This document shows positions 36,947-46,058 of a stretch of DNA of 64,000 bases, piece by piece (position 1 is the stretch's first letter; each line of letters starts with the position of its first letter). Where the stretch lies: NCBI GenBank assembly GCA_965200375.1, contig OZ241353.1, positions 3,534,001-3,598,000 on the forward strand. Direction: 5' to 3'. This DNA is from VXYL01 sp965200375. GTDB lineage: Bacteria > Pseudomonadota > Gammaproteobacteria > Pseudomonadales > Azotimanducaceae. The position numbers and the translations under genes are program-made. The notes under the pieces are model-generated. The model saw nothing but the letters and a program-made list of their open reading frames with translations. It was not told where the DNA came from and searched no databases.

Positions 36947-37393
36947 CTAAGCGCTACTCCCAAGAGGCGCCCTCCCGCTAGCCGCGCCATGCACGAAGGC
37001 GCGGGCGTCTTCGTAGGCGGCCGCGATGAGTGTACGCAGCGCGTGGGCGTCGACGTCGACCGCCGGGCGGAGCTTCACATGGCGCATGTACACTCCCTGG
37101 CCTTCGAGCAAGGCCGCAGGGTCCGGCAGGGCGGCGCCGTTGAAGAACCCCACGTTGACGTGCCGGGCGAACGCGTTGACGTAGGCGAACGGCACGTCGC
37201 CGATGCAGGCCACCGGGCAGCCGTCGTGGACGAGTTCCAGCACGTCGCCGCCGCAGTCGCGCATCCGCTCGAACCAGGCGTGCGCCATCGACGCGAGGGC
37301 GTCGTTGCGTTCCGCGAACCAGTCCTCCACGGCAGGATCGTGGGGCGCGGCGCCGGTGAAGCGCAGCCTGTCCACGCGTCCTCGCGCCGTCAT
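36947..37393 (-). CDS. DUF1801 family protein
   Basis: A 148-residue protein with the DUF1801 hallmark HVNVGFFNGAALPDPAALLE followed by GVYMRHVKLRP, and an upstream LVHDGCPVACIGDVPFAYVN segment. The family has an unknown biochemical role. It starts 18 bp after the stop of the enolase-superfamily gene and is probably its operon neighbour. Confidence 0.87.
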   Translation of the reverse strand: MTARGRVDRLRFTGAAPHDPAVEDWFAERNDALASMAHAWFERMRDCGGDVLELVHDGCPVACIGDVPFAYVNAFARHVNVGFFNGAALPDPAALLEGQGVYMRHVKLRPAVDVDAHALRTLIAAAYEDARAFVHGAASGRAPLGSSA

Positions 37394-37411
37394 GTCCGCT
37401 GCCTGCCCTGG

Positions 37412-38524
37412 CTACCGCAACACGCCGGTCTTGTTGCGCTCGATGAGATCGAAGTCGATGTCCGCGCCGAGGCCGGGGCCCTCGAAGGCATGCACCTGCC
37501 CGTTCGCGTCCACTTCGATGTCCTGCACCAGGCCGTGCTTCTGGGCCGCGTCCGGCAGCAGCACCTCGAAGTACTCGCAGTTCGGAATCGCCATCAGCAG
37601 GTGCAGGTTGGCGACGTTGTTCAGCGAGTTGCCGCCGTGGTGGACCTCGTAGTTCATGTGGAACGCCTCCGCCAGATGGGCCGTCTTCAGGCAGGACGTG
37701 AGGCCGCCCTTCACCGCCACGTCGCCGCGCAGGAAGTCCGTGGCCCGAGCCAACACCCAGGTTGCGTAGGCGGTCGGGCCGGCGGCGGGATACTCGGTGG
37801 CCATGATGGGAATGGCGAGGTGCTGCTTGAGCTTCACGTAGTGGTAGACGTCGTCTTCGACCAGCGGATCCTCGTACCAGTAGAAGCCCAGCTCCTGCAC
37901 CGCGCGGCCCACCCGCAGCGCCTGCACGTAGTTGTAGGACCAGGTGGAGTCCAGCATCAGCCGAAAGTCGTCGCCGACCGCTCGACGCACCGCGGTGCAG
38001 ATGGCGATGTCCAGGTCCGGCGCCGCCGGCGGATGGATCTTGTAGGCGGTCCAGCCCGCCTCCTTGTGGCGCACGGCCTCTTCGGCGTAGGCCACTGGCG
38101 AATCGAGGACCGCGGAGCTCGCATACGCCGGCACGCTGTCGCGGTAGCTGCCGATCAGCCGATGCACGGGCACCCCGGCGGCACGGCCCGCCAAATCCCA
38201 AAGCGCCACGTCCACGGCGCCGATGGCCCGCAGCAGCTGGCCCCGGGTGCGGCGCATCATGGTTTGCCAGATGCGTTCCCGGGCCAGCGCATCCTCCCCC
38301 ATCAGCACCGGCTTCAAGCGATCCACCAGCGCCCGCGCGTCCGCGGCCGCGGAACCGAGCGCCGAGCCCAGAAAGGCATGGCCCTCGGCGCCGTCGTCGG
38401 CCACGATGCGCACGAGGCCCAGCTCGGTGCTGCCGGCGCCAGCGCTGGCGATGGTCCTGGTGTAGCGGGTGGGCGGAATGTCCTGCCACTTCCACAACGT
38501 CACGGCTACGTCTGCAATGCGCAT
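37412..38524 (-). CDS. Mandelate racemase/muconate lactonizing enzyme family protein
   Basis: A 370-residue enolase-superfamily enzyme. It has the N-terminal capping domain MRIADVAVTLWKWQDIPPTR and a barrel with candidate base AYKIHPP, metal ligands in LMLDSTWSYNY, YWYEDPL and IMATEYP, and a C-terminal HHGGNSLNN histidine region. Acid sugar dehydratase, racemase or another abstraction of an alpha proton of a carboxylate are possible. The start has GGAGGT six bases upstream. It lies after two CoA-transferase genes, suggesting catabolism of a hydroxy- or acid substrate. Confidence 0.9.
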   Translation of the reverse strand: MRIADVAVTLWKWQDIPPTRYTRTIASAGAGSTELGLVRIVADDGAEGHAFLGSALGSAAADARALVDRLKPVLMGEDALARERIWQTMMRRTRGQLLRAIGAVDVALWDLAGRAAGVPVHRLIGSYRDSVPAYASSAVLDSPVAYAEEAVRHKEAGWTAYKIHPPAAPDLDIAICTAVRRAVGDDFRLMLDSTWSYNYVQALRVGRAVQELGFYWYEDPLVEDDVYHYVKLKQHLAIPIMATEYPAAGPTAYATWVLARATDFLRGDVAVKGGLTSCLKTAHLAEAFHMNYEVHHGGNSLNNVANLHLLMAIPNCEYFEVLLPDAAQKHGLVQDIEVDANGQVHAFEGPGLGADIDFDLIERNKTGVLR

Positions 38525-38613
38525 GGCTGCACCTCCTGTCGTTCCCCCAACGCGGCTTCGCTCGCCTGCCCAAGCGCACCCGCACCCAAGTGCTGCCGCA
38601 CCTGGGCGCACCG

Positions 38614-39840
38614 CTACCTTGGCGGCTTGTCCACCAGCACGCCGGCCGCTTCCAGCGCATCGATGCGCGCCGCATCGTAGCCCAGCCAGTCCGCCAGCAC
38701 GGCACGGTTGTCCGCCCCCAGCCGCGGGCACGGCGTCCAGTCCGCGCTGTCGATGCCGGCCATCTTCACCGGATTGCCGGGCATCGGCGTGGGGCCGGGT
38801 TCCAGCGGCACGAAGAACCCGCGGGCCCGTACTTGCGGGTCCGCGGTCATGTCCGGCGTGATGTTCACCGGGCCGGCAGGCACGCCGGCCGCTTGCAGTT
38901 CCTCGGCCGCCTGCTGCTTGGCGCGGCGCCCGGTCCAAGCCGCCAGCGCGACGTCGATGGCGTCGTGGCCGGCGATGCGGGCGGCCAGATCGGCGCTGGC
39001 CGGCAGGCCGGGCAGCAGCCGGCAGAGTGCCCGCCAGTCCGCCTCGTCCCGGCACGCCAGCGCCACCCAGGCGTCGTCGCCGGCGCAGCGGTAGACGCCG
39101 TGTGGGGCCATGCGCGGGTGACGGTTGCCAAGAGCGCGAATGTCGCCGCCGAGCTGGTGTTCGAGGAGCCACGGGCCGCAGAACGCGACTCCGCCTTCGT
39201 GCAGGGACATCTCTACCAACGCGCCCTTGCCGGTGCGTTCGCGGCGACGGAGGGCGTCGACCACGGCTGCCGCGGCGTTGACGGCCGTGATCGGGTCCAT
39301 CAAGGCCATGGCGGTGTTGCGGGGTTCCTCGGGGCCGTAGCCCATCACGGCCGTCAAACCGGACATCGGCTCCACGGTAGGGCCGAACGCCACCCGGTCC
39401 CGATACGGGCCGCTGGCGCCGAAGCCCGGCATGATCACGTAGACGATATGCGGGTTCGCTGCCGCCAACGCTTCGTAGCCAAGGCCGAGCTCCGGCATCG
39501 CCCGGGCGCTGAAGTTCTCGATCACCACGTCCGCCACCGCAACCAGCTCGAGAAACGCGCCGCGTCCCGCAGGAGTCTTCAGGTCCAACGCCAGGCTGCG
39601 CTTGTTGCGTTGCAGCTTCACGAAGATGGCGTTGACGTTCCACGGCTCCGCCGGCGGCGCACCGCCCAGCCAGCCGCCGAGGGGCAGCCCGCCCTTGTAC
39701 TGCCGCGGCCCCCGGCCCATGGGCGCCTCGACCTTCACCACCGCGGCGCCCAGATCCGCGAGGATGCGGGTGCCGAGTGGGCCCGCCCACACGTGGGTGA
39801 GATCCAGGATGCGCGTACCGCGCAGCGGGCCGTCTGCCAC
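38614..39840 (-). CDS. Class III CoA-transferase (CaiB/BaiF family), second of pair
   Basis: A 408-residue family III CoA-transferase. It begins RILDLTHVWAGPLGTRILAD with LGAAVVKVEAPMG, the usual Rossmann start, and has ALDLKTPAGRGAFLELVAVA and VVIENFSARAM. The catalytic region reads ALVEMSLHEGGVAF. The C-terminal part (AGVPAGPVNITPDM) closes the interlocked-dimer fold. The GTG start is a choice among weak options, just 11 bp after the preceding CoA-transferase stop. It probably exchanges CoA between an acyl-CoA donor and a carboxylate; substrate unknown. Confidence 0.9.
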   Translation of the reverse strand: MADGPLRGTRILDLTHVWAGPLGTRILADLGAAVVKVEAPMGRGPRQYKGGLPLGGWLGGAPPAEPWNVNAIFVKLQRNKRSLALDLKTPAGRGAFLELVAVADVVIENFSARAMPELGLGYEALAAANPHIVYVIMPGFGASGPYRDRVAFGPTVEPMSGLTAVMGYGPEEPRNTAMALMDPITAVNAAAAVVDALRRRERTGKGALVEMSLHEGGVAFCGPWLLEHQLGGDIRALGNRHPRMAPHGVYRCAGDDAWVALACRDEADWRALCRLLPGLPASADLAARIAGHDAIDVALAAWTGRRAKQQAAEELQAAGVPAGPVNITPDMTADPQVRARGFFVPLEPGPTPMPGNPVKMAGIDSADWTPCPRLGADNRAVLADWLGYDAARIDALEAAGVLVDKPPR

Positions 39841-39851
39841 CGCTCTTGGAT

Positions 39852-40862
39852 CTAAAGGGCCGGCGCCAACGGCAGCGTCGGCCAGGGTTCGCCGCGAACG
39901 TGCCAGCCAGGACGCGGGCTGCGGACCGCGCCGTCGCCGGTTCCCAGCCGCTGCCAGAAGTCCCGGGCGGCCAGGTGCGGGTCCGCCAGCACGTCCGCGA
40001 AGGACTGCACCACCCCCAAGGGAATTCGGCACTCCTCGGCGCGTTCGGCGATCGCGGCCTTGGTGCGCGGCACCAGGGCCTCGGCCACCAGCGCGTGCAG
40101 CGCGTCGCGATTGGCCATGCGCGCCTCGTTGCCGGCGAAGCGTTCGTCCAGCGCCAGTTCCGGCCGGTCCAGAAACACGGTGAAGGGGTCCCAGAAGGTC
40201 GGCACGATGTTGACGTACACCCAGCCGTCCGCGCAGCGAAACAAGTTGGTGGGCACCACGGACCAGAAGTCGCTGCCGTGCCGCGAACGCACCACGCCAG
40301 CGCAGTGCCACATGACGGTGGTGAACTGGCTGAGCGCCATCACCGCCTCCAGCATGGCGATGTCCACGCTGCTGCGCTCCCCCGCCAGCCGGCAGGCGTT
40401 GGCCGCGGCGAAGGCGAAGCCGCCGCTCTGGAATTCCACGTAGTGTCCAGGCAGCGACAGCGGCGCCCGTCCGGCGTCGCCCATGAGATTGGTGTAGCCG
40501 CCCATCGCGAGCAGCACGTTCGGCGCCGCCTGCCAGTTGCGCTTCGGCCCGGTGCGCCCGAAAGGCGTGATCGCCACCTTCACCGGCGTCGTCCAGTCGT
40601 CGAGGCCGAGAGCAGTCGCGGCACCCGCCGTGGCGGCCTCCACCACCGCCACATCCGCACGGCTTGCCAAGTCTGCCAGGAGAGCCGCATCGCCGGTGGC
40701 CACACGGCGCTTCCCGGCGTGCAGATACAGGTCCATGGCCTCGTCGCCGACCCATGCCGGGGGCCTGGAGCCTTCGACCCGCACCACCTCGTGGCCAGCC
40801 AAGGCGAACAGCCGCCCGCAATAGCCAGCCGCGTAGCCGCCGATCTCGAGCACTCGGTCCAC
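39852..40862 (-). CDS. Class III CoA-transferase (CaiB/BaiF family), first of pair
   Basis: A 336-residue family III CoA-transferase, shorter than the usual roughly 400 residues. It starts VLEIGGYAAGYCGRLFALAG, with HEVVRVEGSRPP, and has SVDIAMLEAVMALSQ at the catalytic region. The adjacent downstream paralogue is only distantly similar, so the two may form a heteromer or act in sequence. The GTG start at the first conserved strand leaves essentially no N-terminal extension. Confidence 0.85.
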   Translation of the reverse strand: MDRVLEIGGYAAGYCGRLFALAGHEVVRVEGSRPPAWVGDEAMDLYLHAGKRRVATGDAALLADLASRADVAVVEAATAGAATALGLDDWTTPVKVAITPFGRTGPKRNWQAAPNVLLAMGGYTNLMGDAGRAPLSLPGHYVEFQSGGFAFAAANACRLAGERSSVDIAMLEAVMALSQFTTVMWHCAGVVRSRHGSDFWSVVPTNLFRCADGWVYVNIVPTFWDPFTVFLDRPELALDERFAGNEARMANRDALHALVAEALVPRTKAAIAERAEECRIPLGVVQSFADVLADPHLAARDFWQRLGTGDGAVRSPRPGWHVRGEPWPTLPLAPAL

Positions 40863-41032
40863 CGGCGACTAGTGTGCCGCTTCCAGAACAACGTGCGTTC
40901 CAGTGGGACGGTTTTCGTCGCGGGGCCGGGACACCGGCGGCCTTGCGGGGCGGCACATCCTCAAGTAGCACGTGCCGAGGCGACGACAGGCGGAACACCG
41001 CGCCATTGCCACGTCGATTCGGAGTCGAACCA

Positions 41033-41998
41033 CTAGGAGGAGCAGCTGCCGCCGCCGAGGACGCAGAAGCGCGAGCAGTGGGGGTGGTTGAGCGCCACCG
41101 GGCCGAGCGCGTCCGCCAGCCGCGTCCCCAGCGCAAAGCCCGCCTCGTAGGGCAGCAGCGTGCAGCTGACGACGTGCGGCGCGGGGGCGCCCCGGTGCTT
41201 CACCACCATCCGCGACGAAGCGCACATGACGTCCGCCGGGGAGACGCCCAGGAGCTTCCAGCAGGCGGTGGTGATCTCCGGCGTCTCGGCGGCGAGGTCC
41301 ATCTCCGGGAACAGCACCAGCTCGGCCCGCGACTGGGCGTCCACGGCGATGCCTTCGGCCGCGAACAGCGCCCCGAACCCGTCGCGCAGCGTCTGCTCCT
41401 CGTCGCCCCACCGCCGCCGCCCGGCCACCCGCAGCGCGAAGCCCTGGCCGCTGAGCCAGCGCAGGCCGTCCAAGGTCGGCGCCCAGGATCGCTGCCCGCG
41501 TTCCTGTTCGTGCAGATCCGGACGGTAGTGGTCCACGGAGACCCGAAGCATCAGTCGCTCGCCGTGGCGCCGCCGCAGCGCAAGCAGCGCCTCGGCGCGC
41601 TTCATCATCGGCCGCATGGCGTTGGTGAGCACCAGCGCGCGGTGTCCAGCCTCCAGGCTGTCCGCCAGCATGCCGGGGAAGTGCGGATTCATGAACGGCT
41701 CGCCGCCGGTGAAGCCGATCTCCTCGGTGCCGAGTTCCAGCGCCGCGATCTCGTCCAGGTACGAACGCGCCTCGGCGCGGCTCAGGTAGGCCAGCTGGTC
41801 GTTGCGCGGGCTGGACTCGATGTAGCAGTTGGCGCAGGCGAGGTTGCACAGCGTGCCGGTGTTCAGCCACAGGGTGCGCAGCCGCGTCAAGGCCACCGTG
41901 GCGCGACGGGCGCCGTCGGCGGTGGTGGCCGGGTCCTGGAACTTGCCGCAGCCGGAGTTCGGCGCCGCCGGCGGCGAACGGGCTATCACCGTCGTCAA
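41033..41998 (-). CDS. Radical SAM protein
   Basis: A 321-residue radical S-adenosylmethionine enzyme. The cluster motif is CNLACANC (Cys51, Cys55, Cys58), followed by GFTGGEPFMNPHFPG, which binds SAM. The C-terminus has extra cysteines (HPHCSRFC and GGGSCSS) that might hold another cluster, but the spacing is not a standard SPASM domain. The TTG start overlaps the stop of the metallo-hydrolase gene (TTGA), so the two are coupled; a GTG three codons later is possible. Function unknown: it could install a modification needed by a partner, or act on a small molecule. Confidence 0.87.
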   Translation of the reverse strand: MTTVIARSPPAAPNSGCGKFQDPATTADGARRATVALTRLRTLWLNTGTLCNLACANCYIESSPRNDQLAYLSRAEARSYLDEIAALELGTEEIGFTGGEPFMNPHFPGMLADSLEAGHRALVLTNAMRPMMKRAEALLALRRRHGERLMLRVSVDHYRPDLHEQERGQRSWAPTLDGLRWLSGQGFALRVAGRRRWGDEEQTLRDGFGALFAAEGIAVDAQSRAELVLFPEMDLAAETPEITTACWKLLGVSPADVMCASSRMVVKHRGAPAPHVVSCTLLPYEAGFALGTRLADALGPVALNHPHCSRFCVLGGGSCSS

Positions 41999-43344
41999 GC
42001 GCCGGGCTCCGTGGCGCTAGCCGCCTCGGCGCGCTTGCGCGATGCGTTGGCCGCATCGCCGAAGATGCCCTTGCCCATCAGCGACGTCTCCGCGTCCCGG
42101 CGGCGCTGGTACACCTCGGCGCGGATCTCGTGTACCGCGGCGTCCCCGGGCGCCGCCTGCGCCGCGTACTCCACGAGCTGGCAGGCGATGCGCAGGTTCC
42201 GATCCGCCCACGTCCTGGCGCGCTTGGCCAACGCCAGCGGGCCGCCAGCCAGATGCGCCACCTCCGCGGCCAGATCGGCGTCCGCCGGCGGCTTCAGGTG
42301 CGCCGGGTTGCCGTCGTACCAGCCGCCGTACAGCCGCCAGATGTTGCGCACCACGAACTCCGGCTCGTCGTAGAGCGGCTGCAAATAGGGCTTGGCGAGC
42401 AGCGCCGGCGCCACCCGAACGTTGTGGACGATGTCGTTCAGCCGGGCGCCTTCGTTCATCAGCGCCAAGGTGTCCGCCACGAGGCCCTCCAGCGTCTCGG
42501 CCACCTCGACGAGCACCCGGCGAATCCGCTCGGCGCCGGCGATGGGCAGGCCGTGGGCCGGCAGAAACAGCCCCGCGTTGCGCCCGGCGATGGCGCGCAG
42601 CGCCCGGGCCCACTCCAACGGATAGCGCTGCGCCTTCTGCGGATTGCCGGCGTTGGGGAAGTTCCAGATGAAGAAATCCCCGCCGCACACCGCGTCGCGG
42701 GCCGGGATCCACGCCCAGGTGTGGTCGTCGGTCTCGCCCTTGGCGTGGTTGAGCTGCACCGTCAGGCCGCCGACGTCCAGCTCGTGGCTGTCCTGGTAGG
42801 TGACGCTCGGCTCTGGCGTATCCTCTGGCAGAAACGCCCCGCCCTCGGCGGGCGACTCGCGGTCGGCGTCGAAGTCGGCGTCGAAGAAAGCGTAGCCGAA
42901 GCGCCGGAACTGGCCGAACTGCCGCTCGTTGACGACGCGGTTGTAGCCGGCCGTGAGCCGGTAGCGCTCGAAGCGCCTCGCCACGTTGGCATGGCCCACC
43001 ACCTGCGGCCGGGGATCGCCGCGCTGCGCGGCGTCCGCCAGAAAGGCGCCGCTGCCGCCTACGTGGTCCAGGTGCCCGTGGGTGAACACCAGCGTGTTGA
43101 AGCGCGCCGCCCGCCAGCGGCGCACCGCCGCCACGGCCCGTGCCCCGCCAAGGGAATTGCTGGTGTCGAAGGCGAGCAGCCCGTCGTCGGTTTCGAACAG
43201 CACGCAGTGGGAGAACGCCTCCACCACCGCGACGCCGTCCGCCACCACGGAGAGCCGGTGGTTGATGCGGTTGATCGGGCCGACTTCGGCCAGACCCTTG
43301 CCGCCGTCGAGCACCGCTTCCGAGAGCGCCAGCAGATCCGCCAT
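41995..43344 (-). CDS. MBL-fold metallo-hydrolase, alkylsulfatase-like
   Basis: A 449-residue metallo-beta-lactamase-fold protein. The zinc motif HGHLDHVGG lies near residue 90, with HAKGETDDHTWAWIP and the FLPAHGLPI segments further on. The C-terminal half (LYGGWYDGNPAHLKPPADAD and later helices) corresponds to the dimerisation domain of SdsA1-type alkylsulfatases. The family hydrolyses alkyl sulfate esters, but some members act on other substrates. No signal peptide. Start chosen at the ATG with GGGA upstream; a GTG four codons earlier is possible. Confidence 0.87.
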   Translation of the reverse strand: MADLLALSEAVLDGGKGLAEVGPINRINHRLSVVADGVAVVEAFSHCVLFETDDGLLAFDTSNSLGGARAVAAVRRWRAARFNTLVFTHGHLDHVGGSGAFLADAAQRGDPRPQVVGHANVARRFERYRLTAGYNRVVNERQFGQFRRFGYAFFDADFDADRESPAEGGAFLPEDTPEPSVTYQDSHELDVGGLTVQLNHAKGETDDHTWAWIPARDAVCGGDFFIWNFPNAGNPQKAQRYPLEWARALRAIAGRNAGLFLPAHGLPIAGAERIRRVLVEVAETLEGLVADTLALMNEGARLNDIVHNVRVAPALLAKPYLQPLYDEPEFVVRNIWRLYGGWYDGNPAHLKPPADADLAAEVAHLAGGPLALAKRARTWADRNLRIACQLVEYAAQAAPGDAAVHEIRAEVYQRRRDAETSLMGKGIFGDAANASRKRAEAASATEPGA

Positions 43345-43545
43345 GCGGGTTCCCACGCGCTTGCGTGAGGACCATTATGCGCGTACTCGCACACGCATAC
43401 CCACCGCGTACCCATGCGCCGCATGAATCGTGCGCCCCAGTACTCATGCGCCCGTGCGCCTAGACGCTGTGGTTTCCGCAGCCAGCCTTGGCGACAATGG
43501 CGCCAAGGCCGAACGGGCTTGTTTGCGCTTTAGCGGAGAGACGCC

Positions 43546-44091
43546 TTGATCTACGCCCTGGACGACAACGCGCCGCGCCGCCACGGCGACACCTTCATCG
43601 CGCCTACGGCGGTGGTGATCGGCGCCGTGACACTCAAGCACGAGGCATCCGTGTGGTGGGGCGCGGTGCTGCGCGGCGACTACGACGCCATCGTCGTCGG
43701 CGAGCGCTCGAACGTGCAGGACAACGCCGTCGTCCACATGGACGAGGGCTTCCCGGTGACCATCGGCGACCGGGCGACCATCGGCCACAAGGCGGTGCTG
43801 CACGGCTGCGCCATCGGCAACAACGCCCTGGTGGGCATCAACGCCGTGGTGATGAACGAAGCCGACGTCGGCGACGACTGCCTGATCGGCGCCAACACGC
43901 TGGTTACGGAAGGCAAGCGCATCCCCCCCCGCAGCCTGGTGCTCGGTTCGCCGGGCAAGGTGGTGCGCGAGCTGAGCGACGACGAGGTGGCCGAGATCAC
44001 CGGCTTCTCGGACCGCTACGTGCGCAACTTCCGCCGCTACCAGGCGCAGCTGGCCGAACTGCCCGCCCATCGGGCCGGGCGCACCACCTAG
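43546..44091 (+). CDS. Gamma-class carbonic anhydrase family protein
   Basis: A 181-residue left-handed beta-helix protein with hexapeptide repeats. Zinc ligand candidates are VVHMDEG and GHKAVLHGC, spaced as in the YrdA/PaaY branch. The substrate-loop tryptophans are SVWWGAVLRGDY. Metal is bound at trimer interfaces. Many members are catalytically weak, so CO2 hydration is not certain. A TTG start with GGAGAG upstream is used because the conserved sequence begins at once (IYALDDNAP). It is followed by purT 12 bp on. Confidence 0.92.
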   Translation: MIYALDDNAPRRHGDTFIAPTAVVIGAVTLKHEASVWWGAVLRGDYDAIVVGERSNVQDNAVVHMDEGFPVTIGDRATIGHKAVLHGCAIGNNALVGINAVVMNEADVGDDCLIGANTLVTEGKRIPPRSLVLGSPGKVVRELSDDEVAEITGFSDRYVRNFRRYQAQLAELPAHRAGRTT

Positions 44092-44103
44092 GCGGCGCCA
44101 GCC

Positions 44104-45294
44104 GTGGACGCCGTGCGGATAGGGACGCCGCTGGCGGCGAACGCCACCCGGGCGCTGCTGCTCGGCGCCGGGGAGCTCGGCAAGGAGCTCGCCATCGAGC
44201 TGCAGCGCCTCGGCGTGGAGACGGTGGCCGTGGACCGCTACGCCAACGCGCCGGCGATGCAGGTGGCGCATCGTGCCCATGTGATCGACATGATGGACGC
44301 CCGCGAACTGCGCCGGGTGGTGGAAGCCGAGCGTCCCGGTTTCGTGATCCCGGAGATCGAGGCCATCGCCACCACCGAGCTGGCAGCGCTGGAAGCCGAA
44401 GGCTGGCACGTGGCGCCTACGGCCAAGGCGGCCATGCTGACGATGAACCGCGAAGGCATCCGGCGCCTGGCGGCGGAGGAGCTCGGCGTGGCGACATCGC
44501 CGTACCGCTTCGCCGACAGCGCCGACGCCACCCGGGCCGCGGTGGCGGCGCTGGGCCCGCCATGCCTGGTGAAGCCGGTGATGAGTTCCTCCGGCAAGGG
44601 CCAATCCACCGTGGAGCGCCCGGAGGACGCACCCGCCGCTTGGGAAGCGGCCCGCGCCGGCGCCCGGGGCGGCGCCGAGCAGGTGATCGTCGAAGGCTTC
44701 GTGGAATTCGACTACGAAATCACCCTGCTTGCGGTGCGCCACGCCGGCGGCGTCGGCTTCTGCGAACCCATCGGCCATCGCCAGGCGGGCGGCGACTACC
44801 GCGAATCCTGGCAGCCGCAGCCGATGGCCGCCGCAGCCCTAGCCGAATGCCAGCGCATCGCCAGACTGGTGGGCGAAGCCCTTGGCGGCTTCGGCGTGTT
44901 CGGCATGGAGTTCTTCGTGCAGGGGAAGCAGGTGCTGTTCAGCGAAGCGAGCCCGCGCCCCCACGACACCGGCCTGGTGACCCTGGCGAGCCAGGACCTC
45001 TCCGAGTTCGCGCTGCACGCCCGGGCCGTCCTGGGGCTGCCGATTCCAGCCATTCGGCAACGAGGACCGGCCGCCTCGGCCGTGATTCTGGCCGCCGGCG
45101 ACTCCGCCCAGGTGGGCTACGCCAACCTGGACGCCGCCTTGGCCGCGCCCGACACCCAGCTGCGCCTGTTCGGCAAGCCGGAGGTGCGCGGCGAGCGGCG
45201 CATGGGCGTGGCGCTGGCGCTGGGCGAGAGCGTGGAGGATGCCCGCGCCAAGGCGCGGGGCGCAGCGGCGGCGGTGAGGGTGGAGCTGGGGTGA
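44104..45294 (+). CDS. purT: Formate-dependent phosphoribosylglycinamide formyltransferase (GAR transformylase 2)
   Basis: Makes formyl-GAR from GAR, formate and ATP in purine biosynthesis. The 396 residues start with the N-terminal nucleotide fold (ALLLGAGELGKELAIELQRL), have the ATP-grasp loop KPVMSSSGKGQS near residue 160, the GFVEFDYEITLL strand, and EASPRPHDTGLVT with catalytic acid residues. GTG start. It is the last core gene before the defence island, with AT-richer DNA starting after its stop. Confidence 0.96.
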   Translation: MDAVRIGTPLAANATRALLLGAGELGKELAIELQRLGVETVAVDRYANAPAMQVAHRAHVIDMMDARELRRVVEAERPGFVIPEIEAIATTELAALEAEGWHVAPTAKAAMLTMNREGIRRLAAEELGVATSPYRFADSADATRAAVAALGPPCLVKPVMSSSGKGQSTVERPEDAPAAWEAARAGARGGAEQVIVEGFVEFDYEITLLAVRHAGGVGFCEPIGHRQAGGDYRESWQPQPMAAAALAECQRIARLVGEALGGFGVFGMEFFVQGKQVLFSEASPRPHDTGLVTLASQDLSEFALHARAVLGLPIPAIRQRGPAASAVILAAGDSAQVGYANLDAALAAPDTQLRLFGKPEVRGERRMGVALALGESVEDARAKARGAAAAVRVELG

Positions 45295-45390
45295 GTTGCC
45301 GCCACTGGCTCGGCAATGCCGGTCAAGAAAGTGGACAACAAGACGTCAAGGATCGACGATTTGCTAACTTCTATGCGGTAGAAAATGCTG

Positions 45391-45396
45391 TAATAT
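45391..45396 (+). promoter_or_regulatory. Possible -10 box upstream of the Fic remnant
   Basis: TAATAT with an upstream TGC TG in extended -10 position, in an AT-rich 157-bp gap between purT and the Fic pseudogene. The -35 region is poor. Low-confidence assignment by sequence only. Confidence 0.3.
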
Positions 45397-45451
45397 CAAT
45401 GCTGTCTGCGGTGTAGACGATGGACAAAAGACGTGACAAGCCAAAGGCCAT

Positions 45452-45998
45452 ATGAACGGCACGCATCCGTGGCTCACCTTCCATCTCGATCTTGGCCGGC
45501 TGAAGCACACGGACTGGCTCGCGCTGGGCGAAGCAGCCGCCAAGTGCTCGCACATCGCCGCCGCGCCCCTGGATCCGCAAGTCTCCCACGACGTTCACCA
45601 GCTGTATCTCGCCAAGGGCGCGCTTGCGACCACCGCCATCGAGGGCAACACGCTCTCGGAGCGTGATCCGCCAGCATCAGTGGCAGGTGGCATGGGTCCA
45701 CCTCGTCCACGAGCGATTCCGAACGACCCGCAGCGCGACCGATCGGCGGCGCCGCACGCTCGCCCTCGCGCTCTCTTCGCGAACGAACGCTGTGCCGCTC
45801 GACGAACTGCCGGACCTTGGCGTCGACGTGGCCCGCGCCTACGCCCGCCTCTCCCGGCGCACGCTGATTCGCGACGCCCAGGCACTTGTGGACCTCGGCC
45901 TGCTCCGCCCCGACGGCCGTGCGTACCGGATCAACCTCGGGCTCGTCCCGGCCTTCCTGCCGAGGCGGTACGAAGGGGACGCCATCCGGGTCGAATAG
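45452..45998 (+). pseudogene. Fic family protein remnant with core deleted
   Basis: The first 70 codons encode the Fic/DOC N-terminal region, with LYLAKGALATTAIEGNTLSE matching the inhibitory helix motif [S/T]xxxE(G/N) of Fic AMP-transferases (TTAIEGN here). From about 45,660 likeness moves to a different frame (IRQHQWQVAWVHLVHERF then ALVDLGLLRPDGRAYRINLG), which is the C-terminal winged-helix end of such proteins. The central HxFxxGNG active-site part is missing. So an internal deletion with a frame change left a dead gene. It marks the purT side of the defence island. Confidence 0.7.
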
Positions 45999-46058
45999 CC
46001 CGGCCGGCATCGGCGTTAGACCAACACTGTCAACTGGGTTCGATCCGAGTGCCCTGTT

